From: Opitutaceae bacterium | Lineage (GTDB): Bacteria; Verrucomicrobiota; Verrucomicrobiia; Opitutales; Opitutaceae | Direction: 5' to 3' | Assembly (NCBI GenBank): GCA_016795545.1 | Contig: JAEUGX010000105.1 | Span: 1-64,000 of the forward strand | Length of the DNA: 64,000 nucleotides | Shown here: positions 1-9,634 of the stretch, in pieces | Layout: every line of letters starts with the position of its first letter | How positions within the stretch are numbered: the stretch's first letter is position 1 | Made by a program: the position numbers and the translations under genes | Notes under the pieces: model-generated | Told to the model about the DNA's origin: nothing | Databases searched by the model: none | The model's input: the letters and a program-made list of their open reading frames with translations, nothing else

Positions 1-1
1 G

Positions 2-904
2 ATCATGACCCGCACGCCCATGATGTTCGCGCTGGGCTTCATCTGGATGTTCATGCTCGGCGGCTTCTCGGGCATCATGCACTCCGCGGCCCCGGCCGAC
101 GCCCAGCAGCAGGACAGCTACTTCGTCATCGCCCACTTCCACTACGTGCTGATCGGCGGCGCCACCTTCGCGCTGCTGGCGGCGATCCACTACTGGTTCC
201 CGAAGTTCTTCGGCCGCCTGGTGCCGGAGTTCTGGGGCAAGCTGTCGTTCTGGATCATCTTCATCGGCTTCAACGCCACGTTCTTCCCGATGCACTTCCT
301 CGGCCTGAACGGCATGCCCCGCCGCACCTGGACCTACGATTCCAACATGGGGTGGAACGAGGGCAACCTGTTCGCCACCTGCGGCGCCTACCTGCTGGGC
401 GTCGGCATCTTCACGTACTTCGCGGTTCTGATCTACACCTATTTCAAGGGAGAAAAGTGCGGCAACGACCCGTGGGACGGCCGCACGCTCGAGTGGTCCA
501 TCCCCTCGCCGCCGCCGGAGCACAACTTCGCCGCGATCCCGACCGTGCACGCCCGCGACGCCTGGTGGTATGAAAAGCACCACAAGGAAGAGATCGCCAA
601 GGAGAAGGCCGAACACATGAAGGACGAGGAGTCCCACGGCGGCATCCACATGCCCGACCAGTCGTGGTACCCGTTCTTCTCGGCGGTCGGCCTGCTCATT
701 GGCGCCTACAATTTCGCCCAGCTGCACCACCCGGTGATCATGTTCGACCGTCAGGTCTTCGCCTCCCACCTGCCCCTGGCCCTCACCGGCCTCGGCGTGA
801 TGGTGGCCGCCCTGTATCTGTGGGCGCTGGAAGGCCCCGGCGGCTACCACATCCACATCGGCCCCGACGGCAAGGTCACCGAATCCCGCGGCGACCACCA
901 CTAA
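2..904 (+). CDS. ctaD: Cytochrome c oxidase subunit I, C-terminal part (5' end outside window)
   Basis: Catalytic subunit of an aa3-type heme-copper terminal oxidase in the inner membrane, reducing O2 with electrons from cytochrome c. The reading frame is already open at the first base, so only about the last 300 residues are visible. Near the start is the helix X motif AHFHYVL; by family knowledge its two histidines ligate heme a3 and heme a. Later membrane helices follow (GNLFATCGAYLLGVGIFTYF). After the conserved core there is a charged, His-rich linker and two further hydrophobic segments before a His-rich C-terminus, longer than the minimal subunit I. ctaE and ctaF follow on the same strand with short gaps, so this is the tail of an oxidase operon; subunit II must lie upstream if present. 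Confidence 0.95.
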   Translation: MMTRTPMMFALGFIWMFMLGGFSGIMHSAAPADAQQQDSYFVIAHFHYVLIGGATFALLAAIHYWFPKFFGRLVPEFWGKLSFWIIFIGFNATFFPMHFLGLNGMPRRTWTYDSNMGWNEGNLFATCGAYLLGVGIFTYFAVLIYTYFKGEKCGNDPWDGRTLEWSIPSPPPEHNFAAIPTVHARDAWWYEKHHKEEIAKEKAEHMKDEESHGGIHMPDQSWYPFFSAVGLLIGAYNFAQLHHPVIMFDRQVFASHLPLALTGLGVMVAALYLWALEGPGGYHIHIGPDGKVTESRGDHH

Positions 905-922
905 GCCTTACCGAATCCTCTC

Positions 923-1756
923 ATGAGCAGTCACGCGGCCACCGGTCACATCGACCATCATCACGACCACACGACCTCGACGGGCATCCCGAACAAGAAG
1001 CTCCTTTGGTGGGCCTTCCTGGCGTCGGACTGCATGTTCTTCGGCGCCCTGATCTCGTCGCACCTCGTCTACCGCATCAATCCGCCCCCGGGCAACGCGA
1101 TCCCGACGCAGGTCTTCAACATCGAGCTGACGTCCTTCTCGACGTTCATCCTCCTGATGTCGTCGCTGCTCATGGCGCTGGCGGTCAACGCCATCCAGCG
1201 CGGCAACATCAAGAGCACGCGCACCATGCTGCTCGGCACGATGTTCTTCGGCTGCATCTTCCTCGGCGGCCAGGTCTACGAATTCGCGCATTTCGTGCAT
1301 GAGAAGAAGATGACGCTGTCGAACAGCATCTTCGGCTCGACGTTCTACACCCTCACCGGCACCCACGGCACGCACGTCGCCATCGGCGTGCTGCTACTCG
1401 GCATGATGTACGTCCGCACCTTCAAGCCCGCCAACGGCGGCGGCCTGATGATGAATTTCATCCACCTGCTGGCCGTTTCGGTCACCATGGCCGTGTCGTT
1501 CATCTACCTCGTCCCGGGCCTGATCGAGATCGTCTATGGCCTGCCCGTCGGCGACTTCCTCTCCCGGGCGACCACGCCCCTCCTGGTCGGCGCCGCCGCC
1601 TTCGTGGCCGTCATCTGGCTGGGCCGCTCCCGCGGCGCGGTCGAGTTCGGCGAGAAGAACGCCGTCGATGTCGAGGCCATCGGCCTCTACTGGCACTTCG
1701 TCGACATCGTGTGGATCATCATCTTCACGGCGGTCTACCTGCTGGAATACCTCTGA
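923..1756 (+). CDS. ctaE: Cytochrome c oxidase subunit III
   Basis: Integral membrane subunit III of the aa3 oxidase, 277 residues with about seven hydrophobic helices. The N-terminus is His-rich (HIDHHHDHTTS). Helix I carries KLLWWAFLASDCMFFGALISS, and a central stretch FYTLTGTHGTHVAIGVLLLG is the THGxHV signature of the family. The C-terminal YWHFVDIVWIIIFTAVYLL is the usual final helix. It starts 18 bases after the ctaD stop and is followed by ctaF, so the three are very probably cotranscribed. It is not part of the redox centre; by family knowledge it stabilises subunit I and supports proton uptake. Confidence 0.95.
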   Translation: MSSHAATGHIDHHHDHTTSTGIPNKKLLWWAFLASDCMFFGALISSHLVYRINPPPGNAIPTQVFNIELTSFSTFILLMSSLLMALAVNAIQRGNIKSTRTMLLGTMFFGCIFLGGQVYEFAHFVHEKKMTLSNSIFGSTFYTLTGTHGTHVAIGVLLLGMMYVRTFKPANGGGLMMNFIHLLAVSVTMAVSFIYLVPGLIEIVYGLPVGDFLSRATTPLLVGAAAFVAVIWLGRSRGAVEFGEKNAVDVEAIGLYWHFVDIVWIIIFTAVYLLEYL

Positions 1757-1806
1757 GCACCGCGACCGCCCGTCCCCTCCTCCCTCCTTAAAACTCTCCC
1801 GCCGCC

Positions 1807-2178
1807 ATGTCCGCTCCCGCTGCCGCCCTTCCCGCCGACGCCGGCCACCACGAGCCGAGCAAGTTCCACTTCTACATCCAGGTCGCGATGATCCTCTCGG
1901 TCATCACGGGCGTGGAAGTCGTGCTGGTGTACCTGCCGCTCGCCAAGTGGTTCGTCGTCACCTCGCTGATCGTGCTCTCCGCCGTGAAGTTCATGTTCGT
2001 CATCTTCTTCTTCATGCACCTGCGCTGGGACAAGGTGTTTTGCACGATCCTGTTCTTCATCGGCCTCGTCCTGGCCGGCGGCACGATGTGGGCGCTCCTG
2101 CATCTCTTCGGTGCCGAGGCGAGCAAGCCGCTGACCTCGGCGGCCCTGGCGGTGCCGGCGCTGACCGGTCTGGCCTGA
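1807..2178 (+). CDS. ctaF: Cytochrome c oxidase subunit IV (prokaryotic type)
   Basis: Small accessory oxidase subunit, 123 residues with three predicted membrane helices: about 25-45, 50-72 (including FMFVIFFFMHLRWDK) and 77-97. The MHLRWD turn between helices 2 and 3 is typical of the prokaryotic subunit IV family, also called subunit IV of the caa3/aa3 or bo3 type. It follows ctaE after 50 bases and is directly followed by a strong intrinsic terminator, so it closes the operon. The alanine-rich tail after residue 105 is poorly conserved. Assignment rests on size, topology and position. Confidence 0.85.
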   Translation: MSAPAAALPADAGHHEPSKFHFYIQVAMILSVITGVEVVLVYLPLAKWFVVTSLIVLSAVKFMFVIFFFMHLRWDKVFCTILFFIGLVLAGGTMWALLHLFGAEASKPLTSAALAVPALTGLA

Positions 2179-2204
2179 GCCCCGTCGCCCGCCCCCTGGC
2201 AACA

Positions 2205-2231
2205 GCCGCCCTTTTCCGGGGCGGCTTTTTT
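2205..2231 (+). terminator. Intrinsic terminator after the oxidase subunit operon
   Basis: A 7-bp GC stem (GCCGCCC with GGGCGGC), a short loop and a run of T residues begin 27 bases after the ctaF stop. It separates ctaD-E-F from ctaG, which therefore probably has its own promoter in the AT-richer stretch at about 2235-2310. Confidence 0.8.
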
Positions 2232-2314
2232 GTTCCCCGTTAGGCCATATTTCTCGCCGCGTCGGCTTGTGCTTTTGATGGCCATCCGTTGGTTTCCTCC
2301 CAAACCTTGCCCCG

Positions 2315-3118
2315 ATGATCGAGTGGAACCACTGGCACAATGAGCCGATCCTGGTCGGCGGCCTCATCCTCCTGGGTTGGCTCTATGCCGTCATGACGGG
2401 CCCCCTCCGCAACCGCCTCGCGGGGCCGGACACACCCTACCCCCGCCGGAAGGCCTTCTCCTTCTATTCCTCCCTGGTGGTCTTTTACCTCGGGGTCGGC
2501 TCCCCTCTCGACCAGGTCGCCGAGCGCTACCTCTTCAGCGCCCACATGCTGCAGCACCAGATCATCATTTATCCCGCCGCACTCCTGTTCCTCTTCGGGT
2601 TGCCGGATTGGGTTGTCCGGGTGGTCACCGGGCGCCCGTCCCTCCAGGCGCCGCTCCGGGTCCTGACCAACCCCGTGATCTGCGGGGTCATCTACACCGT
2701 GGTCATCAGCGCCTGGCACCTGCCGTTACTCTACGACTGGGCGCTGCAGAACCGCGTCGTGCACATCCTGGAGCATTTCAGCATGTTCGGCGCCGCGCTA
2801 TTCTACTGGTGGCCGCTGTGCAGCCCTTCCCGCGAATTTCCCCCGACCAGCTATGCCTGGCGGATGCTCTACCTGCTGGGCGTGGTCATCGGCATGACCC
2901 CGGTGTTCGCCTATATCACGTTTTCGCCCGACATCCTCTACCCCACCTACGAATACGCGCCGCGGATCACGAGCCTGAGCGCCGCCGCCGACCAGTTGCT
3001 GGCTGGCTCCATGATGAAGCTGGTGGGCATGGCGGTGGCCATGACCGCCTTCGCCGTCAGCTTCTACCAATGGTATCAGCAATCCGAGAAATCCGCCGGT
3101 CCGCGGACGGCCCGCTAA
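2315..3118 (+). CDS. ctaG: Cytochrome c oxidase assembly protein, CtaG/caa3_CtaG family
   Basis: Polytopic membrane protein of 267 residues, matching the caa3_CtaG family (CtaG of Bacillus type, unrelated to the Cox11-type CtaG). Visible family features are HMLQHQIIIYPAALLFLFGLP, SAWHLPLLYDWALQN, HILEHFSMFGAALFYWWP and a late helix with DQLLAGSMMKLVGM. The conserved histidines in these helices are thought to bind copper or support CuB insertion in subunit I. It is separated from ctaF by a terminator, but its position behind the oxidase genes supports the role. The next gene starts 13 bases downstream. Confidence 0.9.
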   Translation: MIEWNHWHNEPILVGGLILLGWLYAVMTGPLRNRLAGPDTPYPRRKAFSFYSSLVVFYLGVGSPLDQVAERYLFSAHMLQHQIIIYPAALLFLFGLPDWVVRVVTGRPSLQAPLRVLTNPVICGVIYTVVISAWHLPLLYDWALQNRVVHILEHFSMFGAALFYWWPLCSPSREFPPTSYAWRMLYLLGVVIGMTPVFAYITFSPDILYPTYEYAPRITSLSAAADQLLAGSMMKLVGMAVAMTAFAVSFYQWYQQSEKSAGPRTAR

Positions 3119-3131
3119 GCCTGCCGCCGGC

Positions 3132-4922
3132 ATGACCTGGGAGATCGCGCTTGTCCTCGTCCTGCTTGCGGGCGCCCTGGTGTCCTTCATCAGCGAAAAG
3201 GTCACGCCCGACGTTACGGCCCTGTCGCTCTTCCTGGTCATCGTGCTCAGCGGTCTGCTGACCGAGGCGCAGGCGTTCAGCGTGCTGGCGAATCCGGCGC
3301 CGGTGACGGTGGGGGCCATGTTCATCCTCAGCGCCGCTCTGGTCAAATGCGGCGCCATCGACCGCCTGGCCACCCTGCTGGACCGGCTGGCGGGGCTGCA
3401 CTACTTCACCGTGATGCTGCTGCTCGTGCTCAGCACCGCCGCGGTTTCCGCGTTCATCAACAACACCCCCGTCGTGGCGGTGTTCGTGCCGGTCGTGCTG
3501 GACCTGGCCCGGAAGATGCGCCGCCCCGCCTCCAAGTTCCTGATTCCCCTGTCCTTCGCGGCCGTGCTTGGCGGCTGCTGCACGCTGATCGGCACCAGCA
3601 CCAACCTGGTGGTGGCCGGCATTGTGCGCGAACGCGGCCTGCCGCCGCTGGGCATGTTCGAGTTCGCCTGGATCGGCCTGCCCATGCTCGCGGCCGGCGC
3701 GCTCTACATCGCCCTGGCCGGCAACCGCCTGCTGCCGGCCCGGACGGAACCGGTCGCGACGGTGGGCGCCGAGGACCGGCGGGAATACCTCTCGGAGGTC
3801 TTCGTCCCCGCCGGCTCGCCGGCCGCCGGCCGGACCCCGGCCCAGGCCGGGCTGCTGCCGGCCCGCGGCATCCGGGTGCTGGAGATCGTCCGCGACGAGA
3901 TCTCGCTCGAGGCCGACCTCGGCGCGGTCGCACTCCAGCCCGGCGACCGCCTCGTGCTTTCCTGCCGCCCGCAGGGCGTGGCCCACGCCCGCTCGCTCGC
4001 CGGGCTCGATCTCACCGCCGAGCAGGGCCTCGGGCAGATCGCCGCGCACGAGAGCGCGCTGGTCGAGACCATCGTGGGCCCCAACTCGAGCTTCATCGGC
4101 CGGAGCTCCCGCGAAATCAACTTCCGCGAGCACCACCGGCTGACGCCGCTGGCGCTGCACCGCGACGGACGGAACCTGGCCCCGCCGTTCGACACGGTGC
4201 CGCTGCGTTTCGGGGACATCCTGCTGATGATGGGCACGGACCCGGCGATCGAGAACCTCCGCTCGAGCCGCGACCTCCTGCTGATCGACCGGCCGCGCCT
4301 GCCGGCGCAGACCCGCCCGCGGCAGCTGCTGATCGTCCTCGGCTCCATCGCCGGTGTGGTCCTCGCATCCACTTTCTCCGTGCTCAGCACGGAGATGGCC
4401 GCCATCCTCGCCTGCGTCATCGTCTTTGCCACCGGCTGCCTTAAGCCCAAGGAAGGCTACCAGGCGGTGGAGTGGAACCTGCTGTTCCTGATCTACGGCA
4501 TGCTGGCGCTCGGCCTGGCCATGGAGAAAACCGGGACCTCCGTTTTTCTGGTGGATCGCCTCCTCTGGCTGGGCAACCAGTTCGTGCCTCCCGAACACAA
4601 GGCCATCGTGATGCTGGCCGCGTTCTACCTGGTGACTTCGGTCCTCACCGAGATACTCTCCAACAATGCGGTGGCGGCCCTCATGACGCCGCTCGCCATC
4701 AGCCTCGCCAGCCAGATCGGGGTCGATTCGCGGCCGTTCATCATCGTCGTCTGCATCGCAGCCTCGGCCTCCTTCGCCACCCCCATCGGCTACCAGACCA
4801 ACACCTACGTCTACGGCATCGGCGGCTACCGTTTCTCGGACTTCGTCCGCATCGGCACCCCGCTCAACGCGATCTGCTTGATCATTGCGCTGGTGGTGAT
4901 TCCCGCCGTCTGGCCGTTCTAG
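3132..4922 (+). CDS. SLC13-family anion permease with two RCK_C (TrkA-C) domains
   Basis: Inner-membrane transporter of 596 residues. Residues about 1-185 and 395-596 are hydrophobic halves of a DASS/SLC13 fold. Each half carries its substrate/Na+ clamp signatures: FINNTPVVAVFVP and GTSTNLVVAG in the first, ILSNNAVAALMTPLAIS and GYQTNTYVYG in the second. Between them, about residues 215-375, lie two soluble repeats resembling TrkA-C/RCK-C regulatory domains. SLC13 proteins with this insertion include SAC1-like and putative sulfate permeases, and it faces a cysteine/sulfate locus tail to tail. Sulfate is therefore a reasonable but unproven substrate; dicarboxylates are the alternative. It starts 13 bases after ctaG. 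Confidence 0.85.
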   Translation: MTWEIALVLVLLAGALVSFISEKVTPDVTALSLFLVIVLSGLLTEAQAFSVLANPAPVTVGAMFILSAALVKCGAIDRLATLLDRLAGLHYFTVMLLLVLSTAAVSAFINNTPVVAVFVPVVLDLARKMRRPASKFLIPLSFAAVLGGCCTLIGTSTNLVVAGIVRERGLPPLGMFEFAWIGLPMLAAGALYIALAGNRLLPARTEPVATVGAEDRREYLSEVFVPAGSPAAGRTPAQAGLLPARGIRVLEIVRDEISLEADLGAVALQPGDRLVLSCRPQGVAHARSLAGLDLTAEQGLGQIAAHESALVETIVGPNSSFIGRSSREINFREHHRLTPLALHRDGRNLAPPFDTVPLRFGDILLMMGTDPAIENLRSSRDLLLIDRPRLPAQTRPRQLLIVLGSIAGVVLASTFSVLSTEMAAILACVIVFATGCLKPKEGYQAVEWNLLFLIYGMLALGLAMEKTGTSVFLVDRLLWLGNQFVPPEHKAIVMLAAFYLVTSVLTEILSNNAVAALMTPLAISLASQIGVDSRPFIIVVCIAASASFATPIGYQTNTYVYGIGGYRFSDFVRIGTPLNAICLIIALVVIPAVWPF

Positions 4923-4956
4923 GGCGGATCCGGCGTTATCGCCTCGGCCCCCAACG

Positions 4957-4984
4957 AAAAAAGGGCGGACCAGCCGGTCCGCCC
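4957..4984 (-). terminator. Intrinsic terminator of cysK
   Basis: A perfect 9-bp stem (GGGCGGACC with GGTCCGCCC), a 4-base loop and, on the minus strand, six T residues after the stem. It lies 23 bases past the cysK stop in the convergent gap with the SLC13 permease gene. Confidence 0.85.
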
Positions 4985-5006
4985 CTGCGCTCGACGAAGT
5001 CTGGCC

Positions 5007-5987
5007 TCAGGCTCCGGCCGAGACGAGGTCGTCGACCGAGTCCGACTCCACGTTCACGTCGGCGAAGAGCCACGTGGACAGGTAGCGCTCCGAGCTCGAG
5101 GGGATGATCGCGACGATCGTCTTGCCCTTGTTTTCGGGACGCTTGGCCAGCTGCAGTGCGGCCCAGGTGATGGCGCCGGAGGAGATGCCGACCGGAATGC
5201 CGTCGAGCTGGTTGATCTGCTTCGACAGCGGGCCGGCGTCGGCCTCCTTCACGCGGATGACCTCGTCGTAGATCTTGGTGTTGAGCACCGCCGGCACGAA
5301 GCCGGCGCCGATGCCCTGCAGCTTGTGCGGTCCGGGCTGGCCGCCGGACAGCACGGGCGAGGCATCGGGCTCGACGGCGACGATCTTGACGCCGGACTTG
5401 CGCTGCTTGAGCACCTCGCCCACGCCGGTGATCGTGCCGCCGGTGCCGATGCCGGAAACGACGAAGTCGACCTTGCCATCGGTGTCGCGCCAGATCTCCT
5501 CGGCTGTCGTCTTGCGGTGGATCGCCGGGTTGGCGGGATTGGAGAATTGCTGCAGGATCACGCTCTTCGGGATCTTCGCGGCCAGTTCTTCGGCCTTGGC
5601 GATGGCACCCTTCATGCCTTTCGGGCCCTCGGTGAGGACCACGCGGGCGCCCAGGATCTTGAGCAGCTTGCGGCGCTCGGTGCTCATCGTCTCCGGCATG
5701 GTGAGGATCAGCTTGAGGCCCTTGGCCGCCGCGACGAAGGCCAGGGCGATGCCCGTGTTACCGCTCGTAGGCTCGATCAAGACGCTGTCCTTGGTGATCT
5801 TGCCGGACTTGATGGCGTCATCGATCATCGAGAAGCCGATGCGGTCCTTGACGCTAGACAGGGGGTTGAAGAATTCGAGCTTGAGCAGGACGTCTGCCTG
5901 CGCCCCGTGGGCGGCGGCGGTGCGGTTCAGACGCACGAGCGGCGTGTTGCCGATGGTTTCGGTGATGTCGTTGTATATCTTGGCCAT
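5007..5987 (-). CDS. cysK: Cysteine synthase A (O-acetylserine sulfhydrylase)
   Basis: PLP enzyme making L-cysteine from O-acetylserine and sulfide, the last step of sulfate assimilation. The 326-residue sequence has the full set of family motifs: [12 protein letters not shown] at the start, LSSVKDRIG with the PLP-binding lysine, [28 protein letters not shown] (phosphate-binding Gly loop), [11 protein letters not shown] and PVGISSGA. Length is normal for CysK. It lies downstream of cysA on the same strand with a 98-bp gap, so it may be read with the sulfate transport operon or from its own promoter in that gap. An intrinsic terminator follows. Confidence 0.96.
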   Translation of the reverse strand: MAKIYNDITETIGNTPLVRLNRTAAAHGAQADVLLKLEFFNPLSSVKDRIGFSMIDDAIKSGKITKDSVLIEPTSGNTGIALAFVAAAKGLKLILTMPETMSTERRKLLKILGARVVLTEGPKGMKGAIAKAEELAAKIPKSVILQQFSNPANPAIHRKTTAEEIWRDTDGKVDFVVSGIGTGGTITGVGEVLKQRKSGVKIVAVEPDASPVLSGGQPGPHKLQGIGAGFVPAVLNTKIYDEVIRVKEADAGPLSKQINQLDGIPVGISSGAITWAALQLAKRPENKGKTIVAIIPSSSERYLSTWLFADVNVESDSVDDLVSAGA

Positions 5988-6085
5988 GATCGTCGTGGGT
6001 TGTGGTGGTTCCGGGTTAACGTAGAAGGAATGTGGCGGGAGGCAACCCCGGGAATTGTCTTAAACGGAGCGCCGGCGGGGCCGCG

Positions 6086-7120
6086 TCAGATGGCATAATC
6101 CTCCGCGAAGGACCGGGACTGGCGCAGCCGCAGCCGCACCAGGTCGTTGGCCCGCAGGCCGAGGCGGTCGAGCTCGGCGCGCGAGATCTCCGCCTCCACG
6201 GTCTCACGGTTCACGACCTGCTCCAGGGTCAGGCGGGCCTGCGGGCCGGCCGCGTGGATGTAGCGCAGGATGGCCGGCAGGCCGGACTCTCCCGCAGCGT
6301 GCGGCACCACCTCGATGTCGTGCGGCCGCACGTACACGAGGCCGCCGCCATCCGGGCGGCCCGCGCCCGCGCCGGCCAGGGCGGCGGCCGGCAGCACATT
6401 GACGTTGCCGAGAAACTGGTACACGAACGGCGACGCCGGGCGGTCGTAGACCTCCTGCGGCGTGCCCACCTGCTCGATCTTCGCCTGGTTCATGATCACG
6501 ACCTCGTCGGCGATCTCGAGCGCCTCCTCCTGGTCGTGGGTGACGAACAGCGTGGTCAGGTGGATCTCGTCGTGGAACCGGCGCAGCCAGCGACGCAGCT
6601 CCTTGCGGACCTTGGCGTCAAGCGCGCCGAAGGGCTCGTCGAGCAGCAGCACCTTGGGCTCGACCGCCAGCGCGCGGGCGAGCGCGACCCGCTGCCGCTG
6701 GCCGCCCGACAGCTGGCTCGGGTAGCGCTCGGCCAGGCTCTCGAGCTGCACGAGCTTGAGCAGCCGGTGGACGCGGTCGGCGATCTCCGCGCGGGCGGGA
6801 CGCTCGCGGCGCACCTTCAGGCCGAAGGCGACGTTCTCGAACACCGTCATGTGCCGGAACAGCGCGTAATGCTGAAACACGAAGCCGACCCGCCGCCGGC
6901 CGGCCGGCACGTGGGTCACGTCCTCGCCGTGGAAGCGGATCTGCCCGCTCCCCTCGTCGGCGTGCTCCAGCCCCGCGATGATGCGCAGCAGCGTCGTCTT
7001 GCCCGAGCCCGAGGGCCCGAGCAGCGCGGTCAGCTTGCCGCTCTTCACGGCCAGGCTCACGTCCGCCAGGGCGGTGTAGTGGCCGAAGGTTTTCCGGATG
7101 TTTTCGACTTGAACGCTCAT
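6086..7120 (-). CDS. cysA: Sulfate/thiosulfate ABC transporter ATP-binding protein
   Basis: ATPase that powers sulfate/thiosulfate import through CysT-CysW. The 344 residues contain Walker [12 protein letters not shown], the Q-loop region [13 protein letters not shown], the signature [15 protein letters not shown], Walker [13 protein letters not shown] and switch His in [10 protein letters not shown]. Residues about 240-344 form a TOBE-like C-terminal domain, as expected for CysA/MalK-type ATPases. It is the last transport gene of the operon, 34 bases after cysW; cysK follows in the same direction. Confidence 0.95.
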   Translation of the reverse strand: MSVQVENIRKTFGHYTALADVSLAVKSGKLTALLGPSGSGKTTLLRIIAGLEHADEGSGQIRFHGEDVTHVPAGRRRVGFVFQHYALFRHMTVFENVAFGLKVRRERPARAEIADRVHRLLKLVQLESLAERYPSQLSGGQRQRVALARALAVEPKVLLLDEPFGALDAKVRKELRRWLRRFHDEIHLTTLFVTHDQEEALEIADEVVIMNQAKIEQVGTPQEVYDRPASPFVYQFLGNVNVLPAAALAGAGAGRPDGGGLVYVRPHDIEVVPHAAGESGLPAILRYIHAAGPQARLTLEQVVNRETVEAEISRAELDRLGLRANDLVRLRLRQSRSFAEDYAI

Positions 7121-7154
7121 GGAGAGTCGGAGCTGGGCGGGAGTGGAACGGTGC

Positions 7155-8072
7155 TCAGGCGGATTTCCGCGCGCGCCACTCGACCAGGCTCTTGAGGAAG
7201 AGGGTCAGCAGCGCGAGCAGGGCGAGGAGGGAGGACACGGCGAAGGCCGCGACGAAGTTGTACTCGTTGTAGAGGATCTCGACGTGGAGCGGCATGGTGT
7301 TGGTCTCGCCGCGGATGTGGCCCGACACGACCGACACCGCGCCGAACTCGCCCATGGCGCGGGCGTTGCACAGGATCACGCCGTAGAAGAGGCCCCACTT
7401 GATGTTGGGCAGGGTGATCCGCCAGAACGTCTGCCACCCGCTGGCGCCGAGGGTGAGCGCGGCGTATTCCTCGTCGCTGCCCTGCTGCTGCATCAGCGGG
7501 ATCAGCTCGCGGGCCACGAACGGGAAGGTGACGAAGGTCGTGGCCAGGACGATCCCGGGCACGGCGAAGATGATCTTGAAGTCCCGCGCGGCCAGCCACT
7601 GTTGCAGCCAGGGCAGCGCCGGGTCCGCGGCGTCCAGGTACTGGCCGTACCAGCCCTGCGCGCCGAAGACCAGGACGTAGATCAGGCCGGAGATGACCGG
7701 CGAGACGGCAAACGGCAGGTCGATCAGCGTGATCAGCACGCTCTTGCCGCGGAAATCGAACTTGGCGATGCACCACGATGCCGCCACGCCGAACACGAGA
7801 TTCGCCGGCACGGCGACGGCCGCGGCCAGCAGCGTGAGCCGGATCGCGCTCAGCGCGTCGGGGTCGCGGAAGGAGTCGAGGTAGGCCCCGAGGCCCTTGC
7901 GCAGCGCCTCGGCAAAAACGGCGGCCAGCGGCAGCACGAGGAAACCGGCCACGAAGAGCAGCGCCACCGTCATGAACAGCACGCGCACCCAGGCGGGGTT
8001 GCGGACGACGCGGCGGCCGGCGGCGGCCGGCGGCTGGCCGGCGAGCGGGGGGGTGGTGACGAGGGCGGCCAT
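7155..8072 (-). CDS. cysW: Sulfate ABC transporter permease CysW
   Basis: One of the two inner-membrane permeases of the sulfate importer, 305 residues with about six helices. [20 protein letters not shown] and the EAA-loop region ([20 protein letters not shown]), which docks on CysA, are typical of Cys[17 protein letters not shown] near the C-terminus is also a CysW hallmark. An N-terminal Pro/Arg-rich stretch of about 30 residues precedes the first helix. It starts one base after cysT ends, so translation is coupled. Confidence 0.94.
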   Translation of the reverse strand: MAALVTTPPLAGQPPAAAGRRVVRNPAWVRVLFMTVALLFVAGFLVLPLAAVFAEALRKGLGAYLDSFRDPDALSAIRLTLLAAAVAVPANLVFGVAASWCIAKFDFRGKSVLITLIDLPFAVSPVISGLIYVLVFGAQGWYGQYLDAADPALPWLQQWLAARDFKIIFAVPGIVLATTFVTFPFVARELIPLMQQQGSDEEYAALTLGASGWQTFWRITLPNIKWGLFYGVILCNARAMGEFGAVSVVSGHIRGETNTMPLHVEILYNEYNFVAAFAVSSLLALLALLTLFLKSLVEWRARKSA

Positions 8073-8073
8073 G

Positions 8074-8982
8074 TCAGACGCGGTGGTAGCGGCGGCTCCA
8101 GCGCTGGAGCAGGTTGATGAGGAGCAGGAGCACGAAGGAGGCGACCAGCATCACCACCGCGATCGCGGTGGCGCCGCGGTAGTCATACTGCTCCAGCTTG
8201 TTGATGATGAGCAGCGGCGTGATCTCGCTGTGCATCGGCTGGTTGCCGGCGATGAAGACGACGGAGCCGTACTCGCCAAGCGCCCGGGCGAACGCCAGGG
8301 TGAAACCCGTGATCAGGGCCGGCCGGAGCTCCGGGAAGACGACGCGCGTCATGGTCTGCCAGCGGTTGGCGCCCAGCGTGGCCGCCGCCTCCTCGAGCTC
8401 GGGCTCGAGTTCCTCGAGCACCGGCTGCAGCGTGCGGACCACGAACGGCAGGCCCACGAAGGTCAGGGCGAGGAAGACGCCGGGACGGTCGAAGGCCAGC
8501 TTGGTGCCGAGCAGGCCGGCCCAGTCGACCACGGGGACCCACTCCGCGAGCCGGCGGACCCCCGCGCCCCAGAGCGGGTCGAGCCAGCGGCCCAGCCAGC
8601 CGTTGGGGGCGTAGATCGCCGTCAGCGCAATGCCGGCCACCGCCGTCGGCAGCGCGAAGGGCAGGTCCACCAGCGCGTCGACGATCCGGCGCCCGGGAAA
8701 GCGGTAGCGCACGAGCACCCAGGCGAGGATCAGGCCGAAACCCGCGTTCACGAGCGCCGCCAGCAGCGACACGCCGAAGCTCAGGCGGTAGGAGACCAGC
8801 ACGCGCGGCGCGGTCACCGTGGCCCAGAAGTCCGCGAGGCTCAGTCCTCCCGCGCGCAGGAAGGCGGCGGAAAGCGGGATCAGCACGATGAGGCTGAGGT
8901 AAACCAGGGTGAAGCCGAGCGAGAGGCCGAAGCCGGGCAGGATCCGGCGGCGGGGACGGGAAACGGCGAGGGTCGGGCTCAT
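8074..8982 (-). CDS. cysT: Sulfate ABC transporter permease CysT (CysU)
   Basis: Partner permease of CysW, 302 residues. The frame stays open upstream for 121 more codons, but those residues are low-complexity Arg/Pro/Ala out-of-frame sequence over the preceding gene. The ATG at 8982 is chosen because it overlaps the previous stop (ATGA) and directly precedes [20 protein letters not shown] and the first helix. Family motifs are [17 protein letters not shown], the EAA loop [15 protein letters not shown] and [17 protein letters not shown]. It sits between an M14-like gene and cysW, in one transcript. Confidence 0.94.
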   Translation of the reverse strand: MSPTLAVSRPRRRILPGFGLSLGFTLVYLSLIVLIPLSAAFLRAGGLSLADFWATVTAPRVLVSYRLSFGVSLLAALVNAGFGLILAWVLVRYRFPGRRIVDALVDLPFALPTAVAGIALTAIYAPNGWLGRWLDPLWGAGVRRLAEWVPVVDWAGLLGTKLAFDRPGVFLALTFVGLPFVVRTLQPVLEELEPELEEAAATLGANRWQTMTRVVFPELRPALITGFTLAFARALGEYGSVVFIAGNQPMHSEITPLLIINKLEQYDYRGATAIAVVMLVASFVLLLLINLLQRWSRRYHRV

Positions 8983-9632
8983 GGCTGGATTCCCCGATTG
9001 AGAAAGCCGTGGCAGCACGGCACCAGGGATTGCAGGACGCCGCTGATCGCCTCGACCTGCGGCGCCAGGGGAACGTCGGCCGGCAGGTCGAGGACGAGCC
9101 GGAACGGCACCGGACGCTGCTCCGGCGGCGCGGACAGACTCTCCACCCCGGCGCCGGCTGTGCCTACGTGCAACGCGACGATCCCGTCGAAGCGTTGCGC
9201 GCGCAGTTCCTCCTCGAGGATCCTGACCTCGGGCTCGGCCGAGCCCCGCCAGAACTCGCGGCCCAGGCAGCGGCCGGCGCGGTTGTGCGCGGTGCCGTCC
9301 TCGAAGCCGGTCGGGTTGCACAGCGGGTAGACCGCCAGCTCGCAACCGGCGGCGAGGGCCGGCTCGGCCGCAAGTCGGCTCAGCAGCCGCTCGAGGCCGA
9401 GCGCGCCGGCCAGCTCGTGGCCCCCCAGGAGTGCGAACAACCCCACCCGCACCGGCATTCGCCCGGCCGGCGGCCCGTGGAAAACGAAGCGGGGGATCGT
9501 GTAGCGCTTCCCGTCAACCTCGAACGAGCCCACCACCGTGCCGACCACGTCCCGGCAGATCTCGGCAAGCGCCAGGAACGGCCAGTACAGCCGCCGCAGC
9601 TTGTGGGGATAGACGGGTTCGAGGGAAGCCAT
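8979..9632 (-). CDS. M14-like (AstE/AspA-type carboxypeptidase fold) protein, probably inactive, inside the sulfate operon
   Basis: A 217-residue protein whose order of motifs resembles the succinylglutamate desuccinylase/aspartoacylase branch of M14 metallopeptidases: YTIPRFVFHGP, VGLFALLGGHELAG, ELAVYPLCNPTGFED, NRAGRCLGREFW, then FDGIVALHVGTAG. In active relatives the third motif region reads HGxE. Here the position that aligns with the first zinc His appears to be Gly (GGHELAG, keeping the Glu), so zinc binding is doubtful. It starts two bases after the related upstream gene and its stop overlaps the cysT start. ATG 9632 is used because residues upstream of it are frame noise. Role in sulfate uptake is unknown; family assignment is by motif reading only. 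Confidence 0.6.
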   Translation of the reverse strand: MASLEPVYPHKLRRLYWPFLALAEICRDVVGTVVGSFEVDGKRYTIPRFVFHGPPAGRMPVRVGLFALLGGHELAGALGLERLLSRLAAEPALAAGCELAVYPLCNPTGFEDGTAHNRAGRCLGREFWRGSAEPEVRILEEELRAQRFDGIVALHVGTAGAGVESLSAPPEQRPVPFRLVLDLPADVPLAPQVEAISGVLQSLVPCCHGFLNRGIQP

Positions 9633-9634
9633 GT

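Noticed and set aside
5988..6085. Second Rrf2 operator before cysK (GTAGAAGGAAT near 6020)
   Set aside because: Only one weak half site; no palindrome.
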